Shown here: positions 32,605-43,226 of the stretch, one piece after another
How positions within the stretch are numbered: the first letter of the stretch is position 1
Layout of the letters: the number at the start of each line of letters is the position of its first letter
DNA from: Leifsonia xyli
Lineage (GTDB): Bacteria > Actinomycetota > Actinomycetes > Actinomycetales > Microbacteriaceae
Assembly (NCBI GenBank): GCA_001647635.1
Contig: CP014761.1
Coordinates: forward strand, 868,001-932,000
Reading direction: 5' to 3'
DNA: 64,000 nt
Position numbers and translations under genes: made by a program
The notes under the pieces: generated by a model
What the model saw: only the letters and a program-made list of their open reading frames with translations
Told to the model about the DNA's origin: nothing
Databases searched by the model: none

Positions 32605-32755
32605 CCTCCCAGCGTGCCACGAGTGGACGCCGCACGCACGTTCGCTCGATTGTTACGATCAGGTAAACTCCTGTCACATGCGTCACGTGCGTTGACTCCA
32701 GTTCCCACCTGTGCCAGCGTGGGGTGTCGACGTGTCACTCGATCAGGGGGTACCC

Positions 32756-33857
32756 ATGGCTCAGGCAGACACCGGCAGGATCCGAGGCGTGCTGGGCACG
32801 GTCCCGATCGCCGTGGCGAGCTCGCTCGCGGTGACGATGGGGCTGGTCACGCCGGCGCAAGCGGCTCCGGCGGAGCACCGCGCCACGGACCGCGCCGGGG
32901 ACACCGGCGAGGTCGGCGCCTTCGGGCGCTCCACCGTCGTCAGCACCATCGAGCGCACGCCGGAGGCATCGGTCGCGCAGGCAGCCGTGGCCGCCGCGCC
33001 GGCCAGCTACCGCGTCCAGTCAGGCGACACCGTGTCGGGCATCGCCGCCCGCTTCGGCCTCTCGACCGCCGCCGTGCTCGCCATGAACGGGCTGAGCTGG
33101 AAGAGCCTCATCTTCCCCGGCCAGGTGCTGGCCCTCGCCGGACCCGCGGCTGCGCCGGCGGCGCCCGCGCCGCGGCACCGGCCCCCGCACCGGCTGCCCC
33201 GCGCCCGCCACCACGACGTACACCGTCGCCCGCGGCGACACCATCAGCGGCATCGCCGGCCGCTTCGGCGTCACCACGAAGGCCGTCCTCGCCGCGAACG
33301 GCCTCAGCGCGTCGAGCCTCATCTTCCCCGGGCAGAAGGTCCGCATCCCCGGCCTCACCACCGCCGCGGTGAACACGCCGAAGCCCATCGTCGCGGCACC
33401 CGTCGCGGCGCCCGCGCCGCTGCCGGCGGTCGCTCCCGGACAGGTCATCGCCCTCACCGACGAGATGCGGGGCAACGCCGCGCTCATCGTCCGGCTCGGG
33501 CGTCAGCTTGGCGTGCCGGACCGGGGCATCGTCATCGCCCTGGCGGCCGCGGCACAGGAGTCCGGCCTCCGCAATGTCCGCTATGGTGACCGCGACTCGC
33601 TCGGCCTGTTCCAGCAGCGCCCGAGCACCGGCTGGGGAACGCCCGACCAGGTGCTCGACCCGACGCGCGCCACTCTCGCCTTCTACGGCGGCGCCGCGAA
33701 CCCCAACAAGGGACGCACGCGGGGCCTGCTCGACATCCCGGGATGGAGCGGCATGAGCGTCACGCAGGCGGCGCAGGCCGTGCAGCTCTCGGCCTTCCCC
33801 GACGCCTACGCCAAGTGGGAGACGTCCGCCCGCGCGTGGCTCGCCCAGCTCGGCTGA
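32756..33857 (+). pseudogene. Secreted LysM / transglycosylase-like protein, interrupted by two frameshifts
   Basis: The N-terminal part in one frame has a signal peptide ending near AQAAPA and a first LysM domain (YRVQSGDTVSGIAARFGLST). Two shifts follow in a GC-rich Pro/Ala linker at about 33165-33205. After them, a second LysM (TYTVARGDTISGIAGRFGVT) and a transglycosylase-like domain with QESGLRNVRYGDRDSLGLFQQRPS run to the stop at 33857. Each shift is consistent with one missing base, the second near a CCCC run. The intact protein would bind and cut peptidoglycan outside the cell. It is either a sequencing error or a broken gene. ATG 32756 follows a CAGGGGG site. Confidence 0.75.
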
Positions 33858-33957
33858 CGGCCGTGCACGCGGCGGAAGGTCACAGCCCGGTCACAGCCCT
33901 CGCCTCCACCGGTGTTTTGAGTCGATTCCGGCATACGTCGTTCCTTAGACTCGATTC

Positions 33958-35859
<1,902 letters not shown>

Positions 35860-36219
35860 CGATCGAGGGGACGCAACGCGCCGTTTCCCGGTCGCGATGA
35901 CGGCGTGTTGCGTCGCCTCGATGCGGATCGGGACGCCGCGGCTCAGGCCCTGCGCCTCGGGTCCCGGTTCTCCTCGCGCCCTTCCCGCCAGCAGAGCCCT
36001 CCCTGCCGCGCGAAACGGAGGAGTTTCGGGCGTTCCCGCGCCGCGCACGCCTCCGTTACGCAACGGACTCCAGCGCGTCGCCGGCGATTTCCTCCGTTCT
36101 GCTCACGCGTCACGCCGGTGCGAAACGGAGGACAACAGGCAGCTCCGAGCCCCATCAACCCGAAACGGAGGAGTCCCGCGGCAACTCACCGCGGGACTCC
36201 TCCGTTTCGTGTGCGCGCC
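35860..36219. other. Repeat-rich intergenic region between pknL and aroG
   Basis: This 360-base gap has no supported gene. A 22-base imperfect inverted repeat (35862-35883 with 35901-35922, two mismatches) follows the pknL stop and is probably its terminator. Six copies of an AACGGAGGA-type motif then occur at about 36011, 36051, 36090, 36121, 36161 and 36198 in mixed orientation, with gaps of 31-40 bases. One copy, at 36051, is degenerate. The last two form the aroG-side hairpin. Confidence 0.8.
36161..36209 (-). terminator. Perfect 21-bp hairpin downstream of aroG
   Basis: CGAAACGGAGGAGTCCCGCGG at 36161-36181 (21 bases) is the exact reverse complement of 36189-36209, with a 7-base loop. 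It lies 10 bases past the aroG stop. No T run follows, so this may be a non-canonical actinobacterial terminator. Confidence 0.8.
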
Positions 36220-37605
36220 TCAGGCTTGGGACAGCTCCTCGGCGACCAGGAACGCCAGCTCCAGGGACTGCTGGTGGTTCAGACGCGGGTCGCAGAGCGA
36301 CTCGTAACGGGTCGCCAGGGTCTCCTCGTCGATGTGCTCCGAGCCGCCCAGGCACTCGGTCACGTCGTCGCCGGTCAGCTCGACGTGGATGCCGCCGGGG
36401 TTCGTGCCCGCGGCGCGGTGCGCCTCGAAGAAGCCCTTCACCTCGTCGACGATGTCGTCGAAGCGGCGGGTCTTGTAGCCGTTCGGCGTCGTCAGGCCGT
36501 TGCCGTGCATCGGGTCGGTGACCCACAGGGGCTTGGCGTCGGAGCGCTTGATCGCCTCGAGCAGCGGAGGAAGCGCATCCCGGATCTTGCCGGCGCCCAT
36601 GCGCGTGATGAACGTCAGGCGGCCCGGCTCGCGCTCGGGGTCCAGCTTGTCGATCAGGCGCAGCATGTCGTCGCGCGAGGTCGTCGGGCCGAGCTTGACG
36701 CCGATCGGGTTGCGCACGCGCGACAGGAAGTCGACGTGCGCGCCGTCGAGCTCGCGCGTCCGCTCGCCGATCCAGACGAAGTGCGCCGACGTGTTGTACG
36801 GCGTGCCCGTGCGGGAGTCGATGCGGGTCATCGGGCGCTCGTAGTCCATGAGCAGCGCCTCGTGGCTGGAGTAGAACTCCACCCGGGTGAGCTCGTCGAA
36901 GTCGGCGCCCGCCGCCTCCATGAACTTGATGGCGCGGTCGATCTCGCGGGCCAGACCCTCGTAGCGCTGGTTGGCGGGGTTGGCGGCGAAGCCCTTGTTC
37001 CAGCTGTGCACCTGGCGCAGGTCGGCGAAGCCACCCTGGGTGAAGGCGCGGATGAGGTTCAGCGTGGAGGCGGCCGTGTGGTACCCCTGCACGAGGCGGC
37101 GGGGGTCGGCCTGCCGCGACTCGGGCGTGAAGTCGTAGCCGTTCACGATATCGCCGCGGTACGCGGGCAGGGTGACGCCGTTTCGGGTCTCGGTGTCGCT
37201 GGAGCGCGGCTTCGCGAACTGCCCGGCCATGCGGCCCATCTTGATGACCGGCACTGAGGCACCGTAGGTCAGTACGACGGCCATCTGCAGCACCGTCTTG
37301 ACGCGGTTGCGGATCTGGTCGGCGGTCGCCCCGGCGAAGGTCTCGGCGCAGTCGCCGCCCTGGAGCAGGAAGGCCTCACCGGATGCGGCGCGCGCGAGCC
37401 GCGTGCGCAGCTGGTCCACCTCGCCGGCGAACACGAGCGGCGGCAGAGTCGCGATCTCGGCGGACGCGGCGGCGGCGGCCTCGCGGTCCGGCCACTCCGG
37501 CTGCTGCTTGATCGGGAGGGTGCGCCAATAGTCCAGGCCCTCGATCACGGACTCGTCAGGTCGCACGACGGGCTCTGTGGTCTGTAGCACTGGTCTTCCG
37601 CTCAC
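36220..37605 (-). CDS. aroG: 3-deoxy-7-phosphoheptulonate synthase, class II
   Basis: This 461-residue enzyme starts the shikimate pathway by joining phosphoenolpyruvate and erythrose 4-phosphate. Class II features include LLQGGDCAETFAG with the metal cysteine, KMGRMAGQFAKPRSS, GASVPVIK, WIGERTRELDGAH, ITRMGAG and WVTDPMHGN. Length is typical. In mycobacteria its homologue forms a complex with chorismate mutase and is inhibited by aromatic amino acids. That mutase is not seen here. It lies near pknL, as Rv2178c does near pknL in mycobacteria. Confidence 0.97.
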   Translation of the reverse strand: MSGRPVLQTTEPVVRPDESVIEGLDYWRTLPIKQQPEWPDREAAAAASAEIATLPPLVFAGEVDQLRTRLARAASGEAFLLQGGDCAETFAGATADQIRNRVKTVLQMAVVLTYGASVPVIKMGRMAGQFAKPRSSDTETRNGVTLPAYRGDIVNGYDFTPESRQADPRRLVQGYHTAASTLNLIRAFTQGGFADLRQVHSWNKGFAANPANQRYEGLAREIDRAIKFMEAAGADFDELTRVEFYSSHEALLMDYERPMTRIDSRTGTPYNTSAHFVWIGERTRELDGAHVDFLSRVRNPIGVKLGPTTSRDDMLRLIDKLDPEREPGRLTFITRMGAGKIRDALPPLLEAIKRSDAKPLWVTDPMHGNGLTTPNGYKTRRFDDIVDEVKGFFEAHRAAGTNPGGIHVELTGDDVTECLGGSEHIDEETLATRYESLCDPRLNHQQSLELAFLVAEELSQA

Positions 37606-37656
37606 TCGGTGTGGATGGGGATATCCGAGCCTATCGCGAATGGCGGGGCGCCCGAC

Positions 37657-38346
37657 CTACTGTGACAGCGTCGCCCGCTTCTCCTTGACCGTGGTGGCAT
37701 AGACGTCGACGTACTCCTGGGCGCCGAGGCGCTGCAGCTCGTACATGATCTCGTCGGTGACCGAGCGCAGGATGAAGCGGTCGCCCTCCATCCCGTCGAA
37801 CCGCGAGAAGTCGAGCGGCTCCCCGACGATGATGCCGATGCGGCCGATCTTCGGGAGGCGCGTCCCGATCGGCATGATCTTGGCCGTGTCCACCATGGCC
37901 ACCGGGACGACCGGGACGCCGGCCTCCAGGATCATGCGGGCCACGCCGGTCCGGCCGCGGTACAGCTTGCCGTCCGGGCTGCGTGTGCCCTCGGGGTAGA
38001 TGCCGAGGATCTCGCCGCGCGCCAGCACCTTGAGCCCGGTGTTGAGGGAGGCCTCCGAGGCCTTTCCTCCGGAGCGGTCGATGGGCAGCTGGCCGGTGGC
38101 GTTCATGAACGCCTTGGTCGCCCATCCCTTGATCCCACGCCGCGTGAAGTAGTCGCTCTTCGCGAGGAACGACACGTGCCGGTCCACTTCGAGCGGGAGG
38201 AAGATCGAGTCGATGAACGACAAGTGGTTGCTCGCCAGGATGACGGCGCCCTCGGCCGGGATGTTCTCGAGGCCGACGACCCACGGCCGGAAGATGCCGC
38301 GCAGCAGCGGGCCCACGACCACGTACTTCATCAGCCAGTAGAACAT
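37657..38346 (-). CDS. 1-acyl-sn-glycerol-3-phosphate acyltransferase (PlsC family)
   Basis: This 229-residue membrane-associated enzyme probably transfers an acyl chain to lysophosphatidate or a related acceptor in phospholipid synthesis. The catalytic HX4D motif is in ASNHLSFIDSIFL (about residue 40), and the acceptor-binding motif is GIYPEGTRSPDGKLYRGRTG near 116-135. Hydrophobic segments at the N-terminus anchor it. The gene order matches the plsC-like Rv2182c near aroG in mycobacteria. The exact acyl acceptor is not determined by sequence. Confidence 0.9.
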   Translation of the reverse strand: MFYWLMKYVVVGPLLRGIFRPWVVGLENIPAEGAVILASNHLSFIDSIFLPLEVDRHVSFLAKSDYFTRRGIKGWATKAFMNATGQLPIDRSGGKASEASLNTGLKVLARGEILGIYPEGTRSPDGKLYRGRTGVARMILEAGVPVVPVAMVDTAKIMPIGTRLPKIGRIGIIVGEPLDFSRFDGMEGDRFILRSVTDEIMYELQRLGAQEYVDVYATTVKEKRATLSQ

Positions 38347-38374
38347 CGAACCGAAGCCTATCCCCCGCGTCGGC

Positions 38375-39325
38375 TCAGAGCGAGGATGCGTGCAGCCGCG
38401 CCAGGTCCGCGGCGCCGACGACCCCGGCGTCGTTCACCAGCTCGGCGATCACGAACTCCGGCTCGGGGTGGAACCCACGGGCAGGGAGGTTCTCGAGGTA
38501 CGCCAGGCGGATCGGCTCGAGCAGCAGCTCGCCGGCCTGGGCGACGCCGCCGCCGAACACGAACAGCTGCGGGTCGAGGATGGCACCCAGGCTCGCGCAG
38601 GCCTGGCCGAGCCAGTCGCCCAGCTGGCGCAGAGCGGCGAGCGCGCCCGGGTCGCCAGCGGTGATGAGGGCGCTGATGTCGTGGCCGGTGAGGGCGCCGG
38701 TGCGGGCGCGGACGTCCGCGAGGCCCTGGCCGATGCCGCCCGCGTCGGCGAGTTCGTTGGCCATGCGCTGCAGCGCGCGTCCCGATCCGTACTGCTCGAT
38801 GCAGCCGTGCGCGCCGCAGCCGCAGGGCAGGCCGCCGGGGACGACGCGCATGTGGCCGATCTCGGCGCCCGCGCCGAAGCCGCCGCGGAACAGGCGGTCG
38901 TTGCTGACGATCGCGCCCCCGACGCCGGTGCCGATGGTGAGGATGACCATGTCGGAGACCAGGCGGCCCGCGCCGTACCGGAACTCGGCCCAGCCCGCGG
39001 CGTTGGCGTCGTTCTCGATGAGGACGGGGAGGTCGATCCGCTTCTCGAGCTTCTCGCGGAACGGCTCGTGCCTCCAGCTGATGTTCGGCGCGTAGTAGAC
39101 GGTGGACTGCGCGGCGTCGATGAAGCCCGCGGCCGCGACGCCCGCGCCGGCGATCTCCTCGTGGCCGTCGGAGAGGCGCTCGATCATCTCGACGACCGCG
39201 TTCTCGATCTGCTCCGGTCGGCTCGCGTCGGTGGGTACCCGGTCCTCGCGCACGATCGCGCCGAGCTCGTCGACGACGGCTCCCGCGATCTTGGTCCCGC
39301 CGATGTCGATGCCGATGGCGTGCAC
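38375..39325 (-). CDS. ROK family glucokinase
   Basis: This 316-residue ROK protein phosphorylates glucose or a similar sugar with ATP. The N-terminal phosphate loop is IGIDIGGTKIAGAVVDE, VGIGTGVGG-like motifs appear as LTIGTGVGGAIV, and the ROK zinc site is CGCGAHGCIEQYGSGRAL. The GTG start at 39325 is preceded by AGGAAGG at suitable spacing. An N-terminal DNA-binding domain is absent, so it is an enzyme rather than a ROK repressor. It lies 28 bases after plsC and divergent to the acyl-CoA synthetase gene. Confidence 0.9.
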   Translation of the reverse strand: MHAIGIDIGGTKIAGAVVDELGAIVREDRVPTDASRPEQIENAVVEMIERLSDGHEEIAGAGVAAAGFIDAAQSTVYYAPNISWRHEPFREKLEKRIDLPVLIENDANAAGWAEFRYGAGRLVSDMVILTIGTGVGGAIVSNDRLFRGGFGAGAEIGHMRVVPGGLPCGCGAHGCIEQYGSGRALQRMANELADAGGIGQGLADVRARTGALTGHDISALITAGDPGALAALRQLGDWLGQACASLGAILDPQLFVFGGGVAQAGELLLEPIRLAYLENLPARGFHPEPEFVIAELVNDAGVVGAADLARLHASSL

Positions 39326-39464
39326 GTGTGGCCTTCCTGAGTGCGGGGGTGGGGGTGGCACCGGGTCGCAGAAGGCTCCCGGCCAAACCATCTAGAGTGT
39401 AATCAACCCATCCGGCCGAAGCCATTCGACCGGAAGCCCGCCGCCCGGTATCGAGGGAGCTACC

Positions 39465-41294
39465 GTGAATCTGTTCGAAACACCTGTCATCGTCCCCCTG
39501 GACCCGGAGGCCAACGCCACCGACCTGCTCGTGGACCGCGTGAAGCAGACTCCCGACCAGCCGCTGTTCAGCCTGCCCGACGGAGCAGGATGGAAGGACG
39601 TCACGGCCGCGGAGTTCCACCGGCAGGTGATCGCGCTGGCGAAGGGCCTCGTCGCTGCGGGCATCCAGCCGGGCGACAAGATCGGGCTGATGTCGAAGAC
39701 CCGGTACGAGTGGACGCTGATCGACTTCGCGACCTGGTTCGCCGGCGCGGTGCTCGTCCCCATCTACGAGACCTCCTCCCCCACGCAGATCCAGTGGAAC
39801 ATGTCCGACTCCGGCGCCATCGCGGTGTTCCTCGAGACGGCCGAGATGCACGCCCGCTTCGACGAGGTGCACCCGGAGCTCCCGCTCATCGGAACGGTCT
39901 GGCAGCTCCACCTCGGCGACCTCGACAAGCTCGCCGCCGCCGGCCGCGACGTGCCGGACGAGGAGATCGAGCGCCGCCGCAACCTGGCGAAGGGGTCCGA
40001 CATCGGCACCCTCATCTACACATCGGGGTCGACCGGGCGGCCGAAGGGCTGCGTCCTCACCCACTCCAACTTCGTCGAGCTGTCGCGCAACTCGGCCGAG
40101 GCGCTGAAGGAGGTCGTGCAGCAGCCGGGCGGAGCATCCACTCTGCTGTTTATCACGACCGCCCACGTGTTCGCGCGCTTCATCGCGGTGCTGTGCGTGA
40201 CCGGCGGCGTGAAGGTCGGGCATCAGGCCGACACCAAGCAGCTGCTGCCGGCCCTCGCCAGCTTCAAGCCGACGTTCCTGCTGGCCGTGCCGCGCGTGTT
40301 CGAGAAGGTCTACAACTCGGCGGAGCAGAAGGCCGAGACCGGAGGCCGCGGCAAGATCTTCCGCGCGGCGGCCGATGTCGCCGTGGCACACTCCAAGGCC
40401 GTCGAGGCCGGGTCGGTGCCGTTCGGGCTCAAGCTGAAGTTCGCGCTCTACGACCGGCTGGTCTTCTCCAAGCTGCGCGCTGCGATGGGCGGCCGGGTGA
40501 AGTTCGCCGTGTCGGGATCCGCTCCGCTGGGCTCGCACCTCGGCCACTTCTACCACAGCCTCGGCATCAAGATCCTTGAGGGCTACGGCCTCACCGAGAC
40601 GACCGCTCCCGCGACCGTGAACCGGCCCGACATGTTCAAGATCGGCACGGTCGGCCCGGCGCTCCCCGGCGTCGACCTGCGTCTCGCCGCCGACGGCGAG
40701 ATCCAGGTGCGCGGCATCAACGTCTTCAAGGAGTACTGGAAGAACCCGGAGGCGACCGCCGCCGCGTTCGACGACGGCTGGTTCAAGACCGGCGACCTCG
40801 GTTCGTTCGACTCCGACGGCTACCTCACGATCACGGGCCGCAAGAAGGAGATCATCGTCACCGCGGGCGGCAAGAACGTCTCGCCCGCGGCGCTGGAGGA
40901 CCCCATCCGCTCCAACCCGCTGGTCAGCCAGGTGATCGTCGTCGGCGACCAGAAGCCGTTCATCTCGGCCCTCATCACGCTCGACACCGAGATGCTGCCG
41001 ACCTGGCTCGCGAACAACGGCGAGGACAAGGACATGACCCTCGCCGAGGCGTCCGTGAATCCGGCCGTGCACGCCGAGATCCAGCGCGCGATCGACCACG
41101 CGAACGCGGGCGTCTCGCGCGCCGAGAGCGTCCGCAAGTTCGTCGTTCTCGCCACGGAGCTGACCGAGGCGAGCGGCCACCTGACGCCGAAGCTGAGCAT
41201 CAAGCGCAACGTCATCCTCGCCGACTTCGCCGACGTCGTCGACGGAATCTACAGCGACAACCCGAGCACGCAGGGCTTCTCGCTGGCGCACTGA
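39465..41294 (+). CDS. Long-chain acyl-CoA synthetase (fadD15-like)
   Basis: This 609-residue AMP-forming enzyme activates fatty acids to acyl-CoA using ATP. The adenylate-forming motifs are TLIYTSGSTGRPKGC near residue 180, KILEGYGLTETTAP, WFKTGDLGSFDSDGYLTITGRKKEIIVTAGGKNVSP and a C-terminal catalytic lysine region TPKLSIKRNVI. Long-chain type is inferred from overall length and similarity to FadD15 (Rv2187), whose gene is also close to aroG and plsC in mycobacteria. It starts with GTG and is divergent from the glucokinase. Confidence 0.93.
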   Translation: MNLFETPVIVPLDPEANATDLLVDRVKQTPDQPLFSLPDGAGWKDVTAAEFHRQVIALAKGLVAAGIQPGDKIGLMSKTRYEWTLIDFATWFAGAVLVPIYETSSPTQIQWNMSDSGAIAVFLETAEMHARFDEVHPELPLIGTVWQLHLGDLDKLAAAGRDVPDEEIERRRNLAKGSDIGTLIYTSGSTGRPKGCVLTHSNFVELSRNSAEALKEVVQQPGGASTLLFITTAHVFARFIAVLCVTGGVKVGHQADTKQLLPALASFKPTFLLAVPRVFEKVYNSAEQKAETGGRGKIFRAAADVAVAHSKAVEAGSVPFGLKLKFALYDRLVFSKLRAAMGGRVKFAVSGSAPLGSHLGHFYHSLGIKILEGYGLTETTAPATVNRPDMFKIGTVGPALPGVDLRLAADGEIQVRGINVFKEYWKNPEATAAAFDDGWFKTGDLGSFDSDGYLTITGRKKEIIVTAGGKNVSPAALEDPIRSNPLVSQVIVVGDQKPFISALITLDTEMLPTWLANNGEDKDMTLAEASVNPAVHAEIQRAIDHANAGVSRAESVRKFVVLATELTEASGHLTPKLSIKRNVILADFADVVDGIYSDNPSTQGFSLAH

Positions 41295-41306
41295 CGCCTC
41301 CACCCC

Positions 41307-42185
41307 TCACGATTCGTCACGAATCGCGCTCGTTCGTGCCGAATGGGCGCGATTCGTGACGAATGGCGCGAGCCGGGCGATCAGGCCGTCACGATTATGG
41401 AAGAGATCGTCGGCGGTGACGCGGACGACAAGCCAGCCCGCGACCTCGAAGTGCTCCTGACGTCGGATGTCGACGCCCCACTGCCGCTTCTCCCGATGGC
41501 CGTCACCCTCATATTCGAACGCGAGCCGAGACTCCCGGATGCTGAGGTCGGGATGCAGTGTCAGTCGCCCGTGGTCGAGAACTACCGGGCTGTTGACCTC
41601 CAGGTCGGAGAACCCGAGCTCCTCGAGCAACAGGCGGAGGAGCGTTTCCGGCCGCGAATCGGTGCCGAAACGGATGCGCGGCAGCGCCCACGCTCGGGCC
41701 CGGGTGCCTCGTGACCCGCGGCACTGATCAACAGCGGCGGCGAGTCGGCCGACATCCGTCCGGGGTTCGCGCGAGCGCGCGCCCACGAGGTGATCACCCG
41801 CCGCGACGAGGTCAAGCGGGCTGATCGCCGTCGACAGCTGGCACCAGACCTGCTCCGGCGAGCAGACGGGCAACCCTCCGACCGTTCCGCCGACGAGCGA
41901 GCCGAGACTGTGGCCGATCACGCCCCGCCCGCCCGGAGGCGTACGTGGGAACGGCACCGAGACGTGCAAAGGGCTGCCCGTGACGTCGGTGGGAAGCGGA
42001 ATGCCGAGGAGCTCCGCGGCGGTCTGATGGCTGAAGACCGCTTCCTGCGGCATGAGCGGAAGATAAGCGAGACAGAGCGCGGGCACACTGCGCGCCTCGA
42101 CATTGATGCGCACTCCATGGAAGGGGTGCAGCGGATCGGGGTGGCGCGTCGGTCGTGTCGTCGTGTGCCATGAATCGCCTCGCAT
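41307..42185 (-). CDS. DUF559 (PD-(D/E)XK nuclease-like) protein
   Basis: This 292-residue protein carries a C-terminal DUF559 domain, a Vsr-like nuclease fold, with LHPDLSIRESRLAFEYEGDGH, RRQEHFEVAGWLVVRVTADDL and conserved Asp/Glu residues. N-terminal similarity begins near FHGVRIN, and an AVFSHQTAAELLGI segment is common in actinobacterial DUF559 proteins. Function is unknown. The last 18 residues (FVTNRAHSARTSAIRDES) are encoded by the palindrome array and are unlike the rest. The ATG at 42185 lacks a clear ribosome binding site, so the start is uncertain. Confidence 0.7.
   Translation of the reverse strand: MRGDSWHTTTRPTRHPDPLHPFHGVRINVEARSVPALCLAYLPLMPQEAVFSHQTAAELLGIPLPTDVTGSPLHVSVPFPRTPPGGRGVIGHSLGSLVGGTVGGLPVCSPEQVWCQLSTAISPLDLVAAGDHLVGARSREPRTDVGRLAAAVDQCRGSRGTRARAWALPRIRFGTDSRPETLLRLLLEELGFSDLEVNSPVVLDHGRLTLHPDLSIRESRLAFEYEGDGHREKRQWGVDIRRQEHFEVAGWLVVRVTADDLFHNRDGLIARLAPFVTNRAHSARTSAIRDES
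41312..41364. repeat. Left palindrome array, three copies, 20-bp period
   Basis: A 13-base palindromic core, ATTCGTCACGAAT, begins at 41312. A degenerate copy (GTTCGTGCCGAAT) begins at 41332, and ATTCGTGACGAAT begins at 41352. The period is exactly 20 bases. The array covers the 3' end of the DUF559 gene, so it also encodes that protein's last residues. Confidence 0.9.
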
Positions 42186-42285
42186 ACTCCATGATCTCGA
42201 CGCTCTCCTGAGCGCGGCGACACACGTCCGATGCTGTGGAGAAGTCGCCCATCCACAACCCCATCGCGCATCCGACGTGGCGTTG

Positions 42286-42338
42286 ATTCGTCACGAATGG
42301 GCGCGATTCGTGACGAATGGCGTTGATTCGTCACGAAT
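42286..42338. repeat. Right palindrome array, three copies, 20-bp period
   Basis: ATTCGTCACGAAT begins at 42286, ATTCGTGACGAAT at 42306 and ATTCGTCACGAAT at 42326, exactly 20 bases apart. Copies 1 and 2 can form a 13-bp hairpin with a 7-base loop. The array is upstream of the DUF559 gene and beyond the stop of the convergent-side epimerase gene at 42359. Confidence 0.9.
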
Positions 42339-42358
42339 GGGCGGGGTGAGGGACGGGG

Positions 42359-43204
42359 TCAGACCTCGTCGCGCCAGGAGTGGGTGGGGGCGTAGCCGAG
42401 GATGCGGCGGGCCTTGTCGATGGAGAGCAGGGTGTCGTTGGTGCCGAGGTCTCGCTTCAGCGGGACGCCGGGGAAGACCTCGGCGACCAGCTCCGCGTTG
42501 GGGCGGCTCATGACGGTGTCGGCGGCGGCGATGATGAAGCGGTCGAAGCCGGTCGTATCCCACTCGAGGGCGCGGCGGATCGCCTGGGCGCCGTCGCGCG
42601 CGTCGATGTAGCCCCACAGGTTCCACTTGCGGGCCCACGGGTCGTCGTCGAAGGCGGGAAAGGCCGCGTAGTCCTCGGGGTCCATGACGTTGGAGAAGCG
42701 GAGCGCGACGATCTTCAGCGCCGGGTCCCAGCGCACGAGCTCGATCGCCATCTGCTCCTCGAGGTGCTTCACCAGCGAGTACGTGCTCTCCGGCCGGGCC
42801 GGGTAGTCCTCGTCCACCGGGATGTACGGCGGCGGCACGTCGAACGGCAGGCCCAGGACGGTCTCGCTCGACGCGTACACGACGTTGCGGATGCCCGCCC
42901 GTCGTGCCGCCTGGAAGACGTTGTAGGTGACGCGGATGTTGTTGTGGAACGTCGCCACGTCGCTCAGGATGCCGGGCGCCGGGATGGCGGCGAGGTGCAC
43001 GATCGCGTCGAAGCCGTCGTGCTGGTCGTTCACCCCGAGGATGGCGTCGATCGTCTGCCCGTAGTCGGTCAGGTCGACGCGGACGAAGCCGGGCCCGCGC
43101 TCCCCCGTCGCGTCCAGGGAGACGACGTGGTCCCCGTTCTTCCGCAGCTCGCGCACCACAGTGCGTCCGAGCTTGCCCGATCCTCCGGTGACCGCAATGC
43201 GCAT
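42359..43204 (-). CDS. NAD-dependent epimerase/dehydratase family protein
   Basis: This 281-residue extended SDR protein opens with the NAD(P)-binding motif TGGSGKLGRTVV. It has a YASSETVLGL region and the catalytic YSLVKHLEEQ (Tyr-Xaa3-Lys), so it is probably an active sugar nucleotide epimerase, dehydratase or uronate dehydrogenase. Similarity is too general to name the substrate. No sugar pathway genes adjoin. The gene is followed on the same strand by the right palindrome array and then the DUF559 gene. Confidence 0.85.
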   Translation of the reverse strand: MRIAVTGGSGKLGRTVVRELRKNGDHVVSLDATGERGPGFVRVDLTDYGQTIDAILGVNDQHDGFDAIVHLAAIPAPGILSDVATFHNNIRVTYNVFQAARRAGIRNVVYASSETVLGLPFDVPPPYIPVDEDYPARPESTYSLVKHLEEQMAIELVRWDPALKIVALRFSNVMDPEDYAAFPAFDDDPWARKWNLWGYIDARDGAQAIRRALEWDTTGFDRFIIAAADTVMSRPNAELVAEVFPGVPLKRDLGTNDTLLSIDKARRILGYAPTHSWRDEV

Positions 43205-43226
43205 ACGGCCATCCTAGGCCGAGGCG

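Noticed and set aside
32605..32755. ydaO-type riboswitch upstream of the LysM gene
   Set aside because: The GC-rich leader lacks the conserved ydaO core, and no matching fold was visible by eye.
41312..42338. CRISPR array
   Set aside because: The units are only 13-base palindromes at fixed 20-bp period with no unique spacers of CRISPR size and no cas genes.
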